From positions 9,354 to 73,353 of the forward strand of contig VJOU01000002.1 of the NCBI GenBank assembly GCA_007050995.1: DNA of 64,000 bases, written 5' to 3'. A program made the translations under genes and the position numbers. The notes under the pieces are model-generated. The model was not told the origin of the DNA, did not search any database, and saw only the letters and a list, made by a program, of their open reading frames with translations. Of this stretch, positions 21,135 to 29,089 are shown in pieces; position 1 is the first letter of the stretch; each line of letters opens with the position of its first letter. The DNA comes from Glycocaulis profundi. GTDB taxonomy: Bacteria > Pseudomonadota > Alphaproteobacteria > Caulobacterales > Maricaulaceae.

Positions 21135-21162
21135 AAGGCCGCCCCGAGGGGCGGCCTTTTTT
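21135..21162 (+). terminator. Rho-independent terminator after the SDR gene
   Basis: GGCCGCCCC (21137-21145) and GGGGCGGCC (21148-21156) form a 9-bp stem with a short loop, flanked by an A-run and a T-run. It marks the last clear chromosomal feature before the prophage. Confidence 0.85.
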
Positions 21163-21218
21163 GGGTGCGGGGGCGCGCACCCTCCGCTTCATACTGCCGT
21201 TCGCGTGGTGTTCGCGGC

Positions 21219-21764
21219 CTAACCGTCTTGAAGGGGCAGATCAATTGTCAGAACACCAGCTTTCATTGCGATGATCGGAGCAGACCTGAACCCTTCGGCG
21301 AACCACAGCTTCCACTCCCTACAGATAAAGCGCTCGCCGTCAGGCAATTTGTCCGTGAATTTGAGTTCAGGCAGAGAGAAGTACCTGACATGTGCTGGAA
21401 CTGACCCTACTTGCTTTAGGCGCGTAACAAGAAACCACCCGGCGTTTGTGATGATCACCGCGCCGTGCGCATCCGTTCCATCCCATTCTCTCAATGAGCC
21501 ATGAAGGCGCCACTCCAGTTCGCCTAGGTTCAGTAGGGGCAGGTCCCAAGCCTCACTGTCCCGGACGAACCTCGGCTCGTCAGGATGAAGAACGGCTGTA
21601 CCGGACCCGAGATTCTCGCGGTCCACTGGCACGTTATCGACGCGCAACACTACGGTTGGAGAGCCGCCAAGATGAACCACACCTACCTCGCCAGCGCTCA
21701 TCTTAGTCGGAATAGAGGCTGTGGCGTCGTCCAGCCCGAGCCCGACATCATCAAACTTCCGCAT
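21219..21764 (-). CDS. Hypothetical protein, low-GC, prophage left end
   Basis: A 181-aa protein of no recognised family. The ATG at 21764 (MRKFDDVGLG) is chosen because AGGGGG precedes it; the frame runs open to 21812. The sequence mixes short beta-like segments (VGVVHLGGSPTVVLRVD, AVIITNAGWFLVTRL) with charged loops and has no signal or membrane segment. Base composition is clearly lower in GC than the neighbours, which points to recent acquisition. It is the outermost gene on the left of the prophage, a usual place for cargo. Confidence 0.6.
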   Translation of the reverse strand: MRKFDDVGLGLDDATASIPTKMSAGEVGVVHLGGSPTVVLRVDNVPVDRENLGSGTAVLHPDEPRFVRDSEAWDLPLLNLGELEWRLHGSLREWDGTDAHGAVIITNAGWFLVTRLKQVGSVPAHVRYFSLPELKFTDKLPDGERFICREWKLWFAEGFRSAPIIAMKAGVLTIDLPLQDG

Positions 21765-21823
21765 GGTATTCCCCCTAATGCTGAGAGCATAACCTTCACG
21801 GTTAGTCGCCACGACGGCAACCG

Positions 21824-22642
21824 TTAGTTATCTTGAATTATCAACTCCCCCGCCACCTGCCCGTTGTCCGGTCCGATCGAGTACGTCACGTCCACGCGCT
21901 CCATCTCGAAGCTGCCGAACAGGTCGCGGATCTCCGCCCGGTCGTTGATCGACAGGATGAAGCGGCCCTCGATCCCGGCGAGCTGTTCGGCCAGGCGCGC
22001 GAAGTCGGCGCGCTCGAACATCCCCTTTCCGTAATCGTTCTCGCCGCCCCAATAGGGCGGGTCGAGATAGAACAGGGTCTCGGGCGTGTCGTATCGCTCG
22101 ATGAACCGGTCGAACGGCAGGCGCTCGATCGTCACGCCGGCGAGCCGGGCGTGGACCGCCTCGAGCCGCGGCACGATGCTCAGCAGATTGAACGCCCCGC
22201 CCTGGTGCAGGTCCACGCCGAAGCTCCGGCCGGACACCTTCCCGCCGAAGGCGCAGGTCTGCAGGAACAAAAAGCGCGCGGCCCGCTCGAGATCGGTCAG
22301 CGTGTCCGGATCGGTCTTCGACAGGCGCTCGAAGTCCGCGCGCGTCGTGAGCTGCCAGCGCATCATCTCCACGAACGGCACGTAGTGGCGCTGCAGGATC
22401 CGGAAGAAGGTGGCCACGTCGGCCGACCAGTCATTGATGACCTCGACCTTCGCCCGGTAGCGGCGGCGCAGGAAGACACCGCCCATGCCCACGAAGGGCT
22501 CGGCGTAGCGGCGGGCCCGCGCGCTGTCGATGCGGCGCACGAGACGCTTGGCCAGGTTCTTCTTTCCGCCCAGCCAGGCCACCGCGGGATCCACCGGCGC
22601 GACGGGGATATCCCCGAACAAATCAGATACGGGATTCGACAT
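21824..22642 (-). CDS. D12-class DNA adenine methyltransferase
   Basis: A 272-aa N6-adenine methyltransferase of the Dam/D12 class. AdoMet-binding motif I is AWLGGKKNLAKRL with AEPFVGMGGVFL following, and the catalytic motif IV is YLDPPYWGGENDYG (DPPY). The order of motifs (I before IV) is the alpha arrangement. The ATG at 22642 (MSNPVSDLFG) is preferred. No restriction endonuclease lies beside it, so it is probably an orphan that protects or marks the phage DNA. The target sequence cannot be read from the protein. Confidence 0.9.
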   Translation of the reverse strand: MSNPVSDLFGDIPVAPVDPAVAWLGGKKNLAKRLVRRIDSARARRYAEPFVGMGGVFLRRRYRAKVEVINDWSADVATFFRILQRHYVPFVEMMRWQLTTRADFERLSKTDPDTLTDLERAARFLFLQTCAFGGKVSGRSFGVDLHQGGAFNLLSIVPRLEAVHARLAGVTIERLPFDRFIERYDTPETLFYLDPPYWGGENDYGKGMFERADFARLAEQLAGIEGRFILSINDRAEIRDLFGSFEMERVDVTYSIGPDNGQVAGELIIQDN

Positions 22643-22793
22643 GATAGGAATTCTGTCCTTAGATGCCCGCGCCGGTCCGGCCGGCGGCGGGATGAGGGGC
22701 GCGCCCGGGCGCGCCCGTCTGAGGGGGACAGTCCCTCGGTTCGGGGCGTTGCCGCGCCCCGGCCCCCGCCTTCGGATGAAGAGGGGGAAGACC

Positions 22794-23159
22794 ATGGCCC
22801 GCGATCCGCTCGACGAGCTGCGCACGGAGATCCGCAAGCTGCTGGAATGGACGGACGGCTCGCCGGTCCGGCTGTCGGCCGACGAGATACACCGCCGCGC
22901 GATCCGGCTCGACGAGCTGGCCGCCGAGATCGCGGGCGGCGAACGAACGGCGTTCGCCGGTTGGCGCATCGAATGCGAGAACGGATGCGGCAAGCCGCGG
23001 ATATGGAGCCGGCCGCCCACCGATGAGCATATCGAGAGCGTCGAGATCACGGCGAGCGGGAAGCGCTGCGGGCGGTGCCGGGAAAAGATGTCCGTCTCGC
23101 GGATCTACGCCGCGCCCCAGCGCTCCCTGCTGGACCGCCTGCTGGGCGGCCGGATCTGA
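22794..23159 (+). CDS. Small zinc-ribbon-like hypothetical protein
   Basis: A 121-aa plus-strand protein. The N-terminal half is helical and charged; the C-terminal half has CENGCG and CGRCREK, a CX3C...CX2C arrangement that probably binds zinc. The ATG at 22794 is preceded by GAGGGGGAAG. Divergent from the methyltransferase gene with about 150 bp between. One copy of the prophage-wide CGAACGGCGTTCG motif lies inside the gene. Function unknown. Confidence 0.6.
   Translation: MARDPLDELRTEIRKLLEWTDGSPVRLSADEIHRRAIRLDELAAEIAGGERTAFAGWRIECENGCGKPRIWSRPPTDEHIESVEITASGKRCGRCREKMSVSRIYAAPQRSLLDRLLGGRI
22944..22956 (+). repeat. Prophage motif CGAACGGCGTTCG, copy 1
   Basis: Near-palindrome with centre GGC, inside the zinc-ribbon gene. 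See the finding on the ten-copy motif. Confidence 0.8.
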
Positions 23160-23264
23160 CGTCACCGTGATCACAAATTGCCCGAAATGACTCCTTTAAG
23201 TTGACGCCGTTGAAATGACCCGCCACCGTGCGTGCGGGAGGGGCTCAACCCAAAGGGGAAGACG

Positions 23265-23513
23265 ATGAAGAAGATTCTCGGAACTCTCGCCCTCGGCGTG
23301 GCGGCCTTCGTCGGCACCACCGCATTCGATCAGGACGGCTTCATGTACCACCACGTCTGGTACACGGATGCGAGCTACACGGTCGTGCTGGGCGAGGTCT
23401 ACGACATCTGCGTGAACGACACTTACGTGCGCACACCGGACGCCGGCATCCCCTACAGCCCTTACTATCAAAAGTTTGCGTTCGGACGCTGCCCCGGCGG
23501 CGGCGCTTGGTGA
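23265..23513 (+). CDS. Small exported protein (DUF6289-like)
   Basis: An 82-aa protein beginning with a signal peptide (MKKILGTLALGVAAFVGTT). The mature part is aromatic-rich (YHHVWYTDASYTVV) with two Cys residues (DICVND and GRCPGG) that may form a disulfide. The layout recalls DUF6289-type small exported proteins, but that is a loose resemblance. The ATG at 23265 is preceded by AAGGGGAAG. Its leader shares CAACCCAAAGG with two other plus-strand prophage genes and GCCGTTGAAAT with one of them. Likely a lysogenic-conversion (moron) gene. Confidence 0.6.
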   Translation: MKKILGTLALGVAAFVGTTAFDQDGFMYHHVWYTDASYTVVLGEVYDICVNDTYVRTPDAGIPYSPYYQKFAFGRCPGGGAW

Positions 23514-23531
23514 TCTGAGCCGGCTATCCGT

Positions 23532-24170
23532 CTAAAGCGGATTGATCTGCCAGGCCCCGTCTTCCCGCTTCAGCGGGGCGACGGGGTCGATCCGCAGCTC
23601 GGCGCCCCACGGCTTCAGGATGGCCTCGGCCGCCTCCCCGCCTATCCACGCCTCCTGCGTCTCCTCGCTCAGGATCACCGGCATGCGGTCATGGATCGCG
23701 GCCATCTGGTCGTTCGCGGCGGTCGTGATGATCGTGAAGCTGATCAGGGGCTCCCCGTCCTTTTCGGCCCGGTCCCACAGCCCGGCGAAAACGAGCATGC
23801 GGTCGGGATCCGGATCGCGGATGAAGTGGGGCTGGCGCTCTCCCCTCTGCCCGGTCCACTCGTAAAAGCCCAGCGCGGGCACCAGCGCCCGGCGGCGCTC
23901 GACCAGCGGCGCGAACAGGCGGCTCTCCTGCAGACGGTCATCCCGGGCGTTGAAGGTCGAGAGCCGCTTGCCCTCCATCCAAGGCTTCCAGATGCCCCAG
24001 CGCGCCATGCTCAGCGAACGGCGTTCGCCGTCATAAAAGGCGACGGGCGCGGAGGCGGTGGGGGCGATGTTGAAGCGCGGCTCGAAATTGAGCGTCGGCT
24101 CCCCGATCAGGTTCAGCCGCTCTCGGTACTGGGTCCAGGAAAGGTTGCCGGTGGCGTAGCGTCCGCACAT
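23532..24170 (-). CDS. SOS response-associated peptidase (SRAP/YedK/HMCES)
   Basis: A 212-aa SRAP-domain protein. The catalytic Cys2 directly follows the start (MCGRYA), and the conserved NIAPT, STFNARDDRL, GFYEW (active-site Glu) and IHDRMPVIL (His) segments are all present. Family members form a covalent thiazolidine crosslink with abasic sites in single-stranded DNA and protect them. Full length. It lies in the cargo end of the prophage. Confidence 0.93.
   Translation of the reverse strand: MCGRYATGNLSWTQYRERLNLIGEPTLNFEPRFNIAPTASAPVAFYDGERRSLSMARWGIWKPWMEGKRLSTFNARDDRLQESRLFAPLVERRRALVPALGFYEWTGQRGERQPHFIRDPDPDRMLVFAGLWDRAEKDGEPLISFTIITTAANDQMAAIHDRMPVILSEETQEAWIGGEAAEAILKPWGAELRIDPVAPLKREDGAWQINPL
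24014..24028 (+). repeat. Prophage motif GCGAACGGCGTTCGC, copy 2
   Basis: 15-bp match with centre GGC, inside the SRAP gene. Confidence 0.85.
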
Positions 24171-24184
24171 TAATCTATTGGGGC

Positions 24185-24604
24185 TTAGTTCTTGTCTTCC
24201 CTTGGCTCAGCCACCTCGACCTTGATAGATCTTACCAGCGTGAACTCCTCCTCGCCTTCCTGCTTCATATATAAATTAAGCCGCCCCGGATCGGAGATAG
24301 ACATCCCGAACGGGGGCACCGGAATATAGCAAACATTCCCCGCTGTATAGTTATAATTAAATCTTGTAATAAAACTGGCGGGATCTTCGTCAACAGCCTC
24401 ACCCTCCCCGCAGTACTCAAACTTCAAATCTACAGACCCCGTGGCGGGCGGGTCATACTCAACCAACAGGCACGGCTGTAGCACTATATCTGCAGGGAAT
24501 TGGCTAATAGACATGGTGTGTTCATAGCACCCAATGAATATATGCTTCCCATTGTCCTCACGCCTAACACTGTCACAGACAACAGCATGGAGTAACCTAA
24601 ACAT
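24185..24604 (-). CDS. DUF6941-like protein
   Basis: A 139-aa protein whose start (LLHAVVCDSVRREDNGKHIFIGCY) matches the pattern of the DUF6941 family, small proteins of unknown function. The rest is beta-rich with no signal or membrane segment. The gene is low in GC and overlaps the end of the upstream HTH protein gene by 8 bp, so it is the third gene of a small operon. It may be an effector or accessory of the toxin-antitoxin-like pair; that is a guess. Confidence 0.6.
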   Translation of the reverse strand: MFRLLHAVVCDSVRREDNGKHIFIGCYEHTMSISQFPADIVLQPCLLVEYDPPATGSVDLKFEYCGEGEAVDEDPASFITRFNYNYTAGNVCYIPVPPFGMSISDPGRLNLYMKQEGEEEFTLVRSIKVEVAEPREDKN

Positions 24605-25073
24605 CTTCGCTGCCTACCTGTTGCCAGCCACTCTCAGACTTAGACACACCACCTAACCTTGAATTACCCGCAGCGAAAACCTGCCGAGGCTTGGCTTCGC
24701 GCTTTTCATAAACTTCAGGCAAATAGTTACGAGTAGTTTTCTGACTAAGATCGTTCGCAGTTAAAGTAATCGAGAAGCCTAAGGCTAACGCCACTTTAGC
24801 CAGAGTAGCCAATGTAACATTTTGTGGTCGGTTCAGCCAGCGAGACACCTGAGACTCCGGGACACCAAGACGGCTTGCAATAAGTCTTTTTGTGAATCCA
24901 CTCTCCCTTCTCTTTAAATAAGCAGTGTTGATTACATGATGCGCTGAATGAAAAATAGAGCTCTCGACAAACTCTTGATCATCTTTGGAGATCGCAAAAT
25001 CGGCATTGGACGCAAGGGACTCGGCGATAACGCTCTCCAGAGCGCCGCTCGATAGCTTCGGTGACGTAATCAT
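24597..25073 (-). CDS. XRE-type HTH protein, antitoxin-like
   Basis: A 158-aa protein with a Cro/CI-type helix-turn-helix at about residues 60-100 (FTKRLIASRLGVPESQVSRWLNRP, shown here as a description of positions: RLIASRLGV then SQVSRWLN). The C-terminal tail is charged and probably disordered. The ATG at 25073 is preceded by GGGAAG. The gene overlaps the preceding 195-aa gene by 95 bp, an unusually deep overlap. Order (possible toxin first, HTH protein second) resembles HigBA modules. Low GC. Confidence 0.65.
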   Translation of the reverse strand: MITSPKLSSGALESVIAESLASNADFAISKDDQEFVESSIFHSAHHVINTAYLKRRESGFTKRLIASRLGVPESQVSRWLNRPQNVTLATLAKVALALGFSITLTANDLSQKTTRNYLPEVYEKREAKPRQVFAAGNSRLGGVSKSESGWQQVGSEDV

Positions 25074-25566
25074 GGACATTCTTCCCGACGAACCAAAGAT
25101 GATCTTCGAAGCAATGCCGCCACTCACGCTCGACAGCACCCATGGCAGCCAACCAACGTGGTATTGAAGCCTTTCGCTCCCCCAACACACCCCGGGGATA
25201 TAAAGCCAATCCAACGAAAGTGTCTGGCCGTGCGAAGCGCCCCAGCAGACGGGCGCGAGGCGAAACTTCCTGTAAGCGCAGTTCCCACACCTCCCACGGG
25301 CACGGATTACGGCAGGGATCGTTCAGCCGCTTGAGAGCGCCAACCTTCTCTCTGACGTAGCCCCCACTGACCCAGTGAGAAAGCTGGGCTCGAAACTGAG
25401 CCCTCGCCGTAGGATCCTTCTCCCATGCTGAAGCCTTCAGCTTGGCCAGCACTTTCGGGGTGAGCAGCAACTCACGTTCAAATTCATCATGCGGCCCTCT
25501 CCTTTCCGGCCACGCTACAACCCGTTCCTCACTGAGCGCCTTACGTATTACAGCAGAACTTAACAT
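24979..25566 (-). CDS. Hypothetical protein, possible toxin of a TA-like pair
   Basis: A 195-aa protein with no confident family. A central stretch (WELRLQ, ARLLGRFARPDTFVGLALYPR) faintly recalls RelE/HigB-type beta sheets, but the diagnostic C-terminal KKT-type motif is missing. A CVQC motif lies at the extreme C-terminus, within the part that overlaps the next gene. The protein is longer than normal HigB toxins (about 90-120 aa). Assignment as toxin rests mainly on the partner gene and operon shape. Low GC compared with the phage body. Confidence 0.5.
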   Translation of the reverse strand: MLSSAVIRKALSEERVVAWPERRGPHDEFERELLLTPKVLAKLKASAWEKDPTARAQFRAQLSHWVSGGYVREKVGALKRLNDPCRNPCPWEVWELRLQEVSPRARLLGRFARPDTFVGLALYPRGVLGERKASIPRWLAAMGAVEREWRHCFEDHLWFVGKNVHDYVTEAIERRSGERYRRVPCVQCRFCDLQR

Positions 25567-25705
25567 ACAAGTTACACTCTGAAAATTTTTTGCTAAGCAG
25601 CGTGCTCTTCGCGACGGGCCAGCGACCTAAAGCTGAGCCCGCACCATTCATCGAGTCCGATGAGCAAAGCAATTTAATCGCTTAGTTTGGAGGGCGCGCA
25701 CCCCC

Positions 25706-25993
25706 TCACCCGCACCCCGCCATAACCCCCTCCAAGCGCGCGATATGCTCATCCCGCTGCAGCCGCCCCGAATAGAGCAGGACGCTCAGGTCGACCGGGT
25801 CCACGGCGCGGATCGCCTCGGCACTGTCGATGAAGTCCGGCCGCCCCGGCGGGCCGCCCTCCGGGCAGGGCACGGTGACGGGGATCTCCACCTCGGTGTA
25901 GATCCGCACCGGCTCCGGCGCGGGGCGCGGCGCGCCCGCGCAGCCGGCCAGGATGATCACGCAGGCGGTGACGGCGATGGCGGCGGCTCTCAT
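25706..25993 (-). CDS. Rz1-like outer-membrane spanin lipoprotein
   Basis: A 95-aa protein with a lipoprotein signal (residues 2-18, lipobox LAGC) and a Pro-rich mature start, as in outer-membrane spanins. Its start overlaps the stop of the Rz-like gene, the standard arrangement. With the inner-membrane partner it would fuse the membranes in the last step of lysis. It is the last gene of the lysis cassette. Confidence 0.75.
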   Translation of the reverse strand: MRAAAIAVTACVIILAGCAGAPRPAPEPVRIYTEVEIPVTVPCPEGGPPGRPDFIDSAEAIRAVDPVDLSVLLYSGRLQRDEHIARLEGVMAGCG

Positions 25994-26433
25994 TGCAGGT
26001 CCTCCAGGATCCACGCGCGGCCCTCGAGCACGCGCTCGTAAGGATCGGTGGCGGCATGCTCGCGGGACATCAGCGCGCTGACCCGGCGCTTGAGGTCCTC
26101 GGCCCGCCGAGCGGAATCCGCCTCCGCCCGCTCAGCCGCGGCGAGCCGGGCGTCGCTCTGCAGCCGCAGGGCGACGATGGCCGCGGTCTGGGTGGCCAGC
26201 GTCCGGTCCTGCCGGACGGTGTTGTCCCGGCATGTGGCGAGGTCTGACGCGACGGCCGCGGAGTCCGCCTCCGCCGCCCGCAGCCTGGCGGCCGCCCCGC
26301 CCTCGAACCCGATCCGCCAGCCCGTGACCGGCACGGACACGCCGAACGCCGGCGCGTGCCACGCCGCCAGACCGCCCATGCCCGCGACCAGCAGGGACAG
26401 CACGGCGGCGAGGACGATGGCGAGCCGGGTCAC
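25990..26433 (-). CDS. Rz-like inner-membrane spanin
   Basis: A 147-aa protein starting at GTG 26433, which overlaps the endolysin stop. Residues 3-25 form a single N-terminal membrane segment (LAIVLAAVLSLLVAG), followed by a long Ala/Glu/Arg-rich coiled coil (about 55-125), the expected layout of an i-spanin. A longer frame to 26808 overlaps the endolysin gene and is not used. Confidence 0.72.
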   Translation of the reverse strand: MTRLAIVLAAVLSLLVAGMGGLAAWHAPAFGVSVPVTGWRIGFEGGAAARLRAAEADSAAVASDLATCRDNTVRQDRTLATQTAAIVALRLQSDARLAAAERAEADSARRAEDLKRRVSALMSREHAATDPYERVLEGRAWILEDLQ

Positions 26434-27080
26434 CGCGCCGCCTCCCCCGCCTCGATCGCCTCCAGGAACTCCGCCCACAGACCGGCGATCAGCTGCGCGC
26501 GGTCGGTGCCGTTCACGATCCGGCGGGCGTTCACCGGGTCGGCATAGAGGTCGGTGAAGTACCGGCCCAGCGTCTGGCCGCGGGCGAACAGGCCCTCGAC
26601 CATGCCGGTCACGAGGATCCGCGCGGAGATGCGCGGCTCCATCGCCAGCGACGGATCGCCGAGCAGGTCCACGCCCAGCCGCTCGCCCATGCGGGCGTAG
26701 TTCTCCCGCCATGTCAGCTGGACATAGCCGCGCCCGAACCACGCCTTGCCGTCCGCGTCGGGCCGCCAGTAGGTCGTGCTCACCTGCCCCAGACGACCGG
26801 CCTGCCACGCCCGCTCCAGCGCATCGATGGCCGCCTGGTCGGTGGCCGCGAACGCCTCGCGCACCGGCTCCATCCGTCCGCCCGTCTCATGCCATGCGGT
26901 GGCCAGCACATAGGCGGCAGGCTCGGGCTTCAGGCCCGCCACCGCGATGGCGCCCAGCACCACCTTGAACCCCGCCACCTGCGCGGCCGTCAGGCGGCGG
27001 GCGGGCGGGATCATGCGGGCGCGGTCGAAGAAGGCCCGCTCGAAGCGCTGCTGCGCGTCGTGTTCAGCTTTTGTCGGCAT
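26430..27080 (-). CDS. GH19-like endolysin
   Basis: A 216-aa lysozyme/chitinase-class hydrolase. The catalytic Glu is probably Glu65 in TAWHETGG, and FGRGYVQLTW with the following NYARMGERLG is characteristic of the GH19 fold. It should cut the peptidoglycan glycan backbone. No signal peptide, so release depends on the holin encoded immediately upstream (17-bp overlap). Spanins follow. Confidence 0.88.
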   Translation of the reverse strand: MPTKAEHDAQQRFERAFFDRARMIPPARRLTAAQVAGFKVVLGAIAVAGLKPEPAAYVLATAWHETGGRMEPVREAFAATDQAAIDALERAWQAGRLGQVSTTYWRPDADGKAWFGRGYVQLTWRENYARMGERLGVDLLGDPSLAMEPRISARILVTGMVEGLFARGQTLGRYFTDLYADPVNARRIVNGTDRAQLIAGLWAEFLEAIEAGEAAR

Positions 27081-27528
27081 CCCGGCCTCCTCTCCACTCC
27101 TTCGGCAGCCGCCGCCAGAGCCAGCCCAGCACCGCCTGCGGGTCCTCCTCGACCTGCTTGGTGCCCGCGCGCAGCACGGCCACCAGCGGGAAGACGGTGA
27201 GCATGCAGAGGAAGCCGATGGCGAACGCCACGCTCGGCGGCAGGAAGGGCCAGAAATGCCGGGCCAGATCGCTCGCGGGCCAGACGAAGGGCAAAGCGGC
27301 GAAGAAGCTGGCGATGGCGTAGAAGGCCCGGCTGCGCATGGGCAGCTTGCGGCGGATGTAGAACAGGCACCCGGCCCCGCAGAGCATCCCGCCGAGCGGC
27401 AGGAGGATGCCGTGGGCCTCGACGATCACCACCGTCACGGACGCGGCGGCGGCGAGGATGGCGGGCAGGTAACCGCCCAGCAGGGCGAAGAACGCCCAGA
27501 CGGGCTCAAGTCGGTACGGCATGGCCAT
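27064..27528 (-). CDS. Holin-like membrane protein
   Basis: A 154-aa protein with four hydrophobic segments at roughly residues 10-30, 33-55, 67-85 and 92-118 and a charged C-terminal tail (LRRLPKEWRGG-like). The ATG at 27528 follows AGGGGGACC. Small polytopic protein directly before an endolysin gene: the position and topology argue for a holin, though the sequence family was not recognised. The frame runs open to 28119 through the intergenic region; that extension is not credible. Confidence 0.65.
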   Translation of the reverse strand: MAMPYRLEPVWAFFALLGGYLPAILAAAASVTVVIVEAHGILLPLGGMLCGAGCLFYIRRKLPMRSRAFYAIASFFAALPFVWPASDLARHFWPFLPPSVAFAIGFLCMLTVFPLVAVLRAGTKQVEEDPQAVLGWLWRRLPKEWRGGRDADKS

Positions 27529-27549
27529 GGGTCCCCCTGGCGGCTGGCA

Positions 27550-27578
27550 TGAAAAAACCCCGCGCGAGGGCGGGGCGA
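27550..27578 (-). terminator. Minus-strand terminator between tail and lysis modules
   Basis: On the minus strand CCCCGC-CCTCGC-GCGGGG is followed by six T's. It would end transcripts coming from the tail genes before the holin gene. Confidence 0.75.
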
Positions 27579-27645
27579 GGACGGTTCGGGCTGGAACGGC
27601 TCCGCGACTGGTGCCGTTGAAATATCGGCAACCCAGAGGACACCG

Positions 27646-27879
27646 ATGAGTGATGAAATTCGACGGTCTGGAGGAGCGGACGGGCGTTACACGGCGCTGG
27701 CGCTGATATGCGTCGCCCTCATCGCCAGCCTGCCCCAAGAACGCGCGCAGCGCTTCCGGCGGATCCTCGATCTCATCCGGAGCCGGACCCCCGAAAAGAA
27801 TGAGCCTTTCGTGGACGTCATTCTGAGGGTGGCGGATGCCGCCAACGAGACCCCTGAGGGCGCCCGGCCGGAATTCTGA
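27646..27879 (+). CDS. Small hypothetical protein, duplicated unit copy 1
   Basis: A 77-aa plus-strand protein with a hydrophobic stretch (YTALALICVALIASL) and a conserved C-terminal block (ERAQRFRRIL ... PFVDVILRVA ... TPEGARPEF). The ATG follows AGAGGACACCG. The C-terminal block occurs again 640 bp downstream with about 60% identity, in a copy lacking this N-terminus. The leader contains GCCGTTGAAAT and CAACCCAGAGGA, shared with other plus-strand prophage genes. Function unknown; a lysogenically expressed gene is likely. Confidence 0.55.
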   Translation: MSDEIRRSGGADGRYTALALICVALIASLPQERAQRFRRILDLIRSRTPEKNEPFVDVILRVADAANETPEGARPEF

Positions 27880-28373
27880 AAACCCCAAGGGAACATTTCC
27901 CGCCCCCGCTGATTGGAACGCCGTCCAGCCTCGCCTTTCTGGACACGCACTCCCGCCCCGCCGACGTCGCCTCGCATCGCGTCGGCGGGGCGCTTTGGTC
28001 CGCGGATCGCAGGAAACGTGCGGCTGCGATCCCGGTCGAGGGGGAGCGGGACATCGCAGGTCCGCGCCCGCTCCCCTTCGCCACATATCCCGAAAAGCGA
28101 GACTGCGGCTTGACGGCAACCTCCGGGCGCTTCACCCTGTCCATGTGGAACGAAGGTTCCACATCCCCGAACGCCTCGCCCCACCCGCCCCTCCCTCAGG
28201 GCGAGGCTATGAAACCGGCTCTCGCCCGAGGGCCGGTTTCTTCGTTTGCTCAACCTGCAGAATCGTCTCGAAGATGTGCACGCGCGGCGCCCCTTCCCAA
28301 GCCACCGCGCTCGGCGGGAGCACGCAGACCCCCAGTCACGCGCTCCCGCCGACCCCCGGATTTCCGTCGCCCG
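27880..28373. other. Hairpin-rich non-coding stretch
   Basis: No convincing gene. Three perfect hairpins: a 12-bp stem at 27955-27966/27980-27991, a 10-bp stem at 28041-28050/28067-28076, and a 9-bp stem with a GAAG loop at 28143-28164. A terminator-like hairpin follows at 28209-28239. Long reading frames on both strands lack ribosome sites and protein-like composition. Confidence 0.5.
28209..28246 (+). terminator. Plus-strand terminator-like hairpin, copy 1
   Basis: GAAACCGGC and GCCGGTTTC form a 9-bp stem, followed by a T-rich run (TTCGTTTG). Near-identical to a hairpin at 28612-28650; each lies downstream of one copy of the duplicated small gene. Confidence 0.6.
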
Positions 28374-28523
28374 GCGCCGGAGGACCGTGCGCAGCGCTTC
28401 CGCCGCATCCTGAATGAACGTCGTGGCCACGCGCCCGAGGATGAGCAGCCTTTCGTGGACGTGGTTCTGAAGGTTGCCGAAAGCGCGGATCACACCCCAG
28501 AGGGCGCACGCCCGGATAGTTGA
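28374..28523 (+). pseudogene. Truncated second copy of the 77-aa gene
   Basis: The translation (DRAQRFRRIL ... PFVDVVLKVA ... TPEGARPDS) matches the last 45 residues of the protein encoded at 27646-27879. No ATG lies close by in frame, and the upstream part of the frame (to a TTG at 28110) has no similarity to the first copy and overlaps hairpins. Substitutions are conservative (D/E, I/V, R/K), suggesting it was under protein selection before or after truncation, so an unrecognised start cannot be excluded. Confidence 0.45.
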
Positions 28524-28611
28524 CGGCTAGCGGTGGTCACAGCATGGTGCTGCCCGCGGACGAAACCTCCGCGCATCAACGCCCTGCCCCGTGCCCCGGT
28601 GGCAGGCCACT

Positions 28612-28650
28612 GAAACCGGCTCTCACCCCCGAGCGCCGGTTTCTTTTTTG
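28612..28650 (+). terminator. Plus-strand rho-independent terminator, copy 2
   Basis: GAAACCGGC / GCCGGTTTC stem followed by six or more T's. Shares the GAAACCGGCTCTC start with the hairpin at 28209. Confidence 0.7.
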
Positions 28651-28786
28651 CCCGGCTCCGGGAATCGGAAAAAACAATCGGCACGCGCGGCTGTCCGATC
28701 CCCATGCAGAGCCGCGCGAGGCGGGGGCGGACGTCACTCCAGCTCCGCTCCCGCCGCTGCACCGCGTCTCGGCGAACCCGGTTCGC

Positions 28787-29080
28787 TCAGTCCTCGCCCT
28801 CGCCCTCGCTGTCGGCCTGCGCCTGGGCGACGGCGATCTGGGCGTCCAGCGCGTCGATGCGCCGGGTCAGGTGACGCTCGGCGCTGTTGTCCGCCATGTT
28901 CGCGGCCGCGCGCAGCAGGGTGGCCAGCGCCCGGTCATCAGGGTTTTCGTCGCTCTCGGTCACGCTGAGGCTGTCGCGGGCCGTGGCGACCTTCGTGCCG
29001 AAGCTGCGGGCCGCCGCGCGCAGGGTGGTGAGGCAGTCGCGCGTGGCCTGCAGCGCGGGGATGTCGGGGGTGTCGGTCAT
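28787..29080 (-). CDS. Small hypothetical phage protein
   Basis: A 97-aa acidic, fully helical-looking protein (ALQATRDCLTTLRAAARSFG ... RRIDALDAQIAVAQAQ) ending in an acidic tail. It is the last gene of the tail transcript, nine bases after the distal fibre gene. Coiled-coil character suggests a fibre chaperone or trimerisation aid, but this is only a guess. Confidence 0.6.
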   Translation of the reverse strand: MTDTPDIPALQATRDCLTTLRAAARSFGTKVATARDSLSVTESDENPDDRALATLLRAAANMADNSAERHLTRRIDALDAQIAVAQAQADSEGEGED

Positions 29081-29089
29081 GGGGGCTCC

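Noticed and set aside
21163-25735. GCGCGCACCC repeat near the prophage left end as attachment site
   Set aside because: Only about 10 bp of shared, low-complexity GC-rich sequence, and one copy lies inside the phage; the right end is not visible.
28110-28373. N-terminal extension of the truncated gene copy from TTG 28110
   Set aside because: No similarity to the first copy, and the frame runs through strong hairpins and a terminator.
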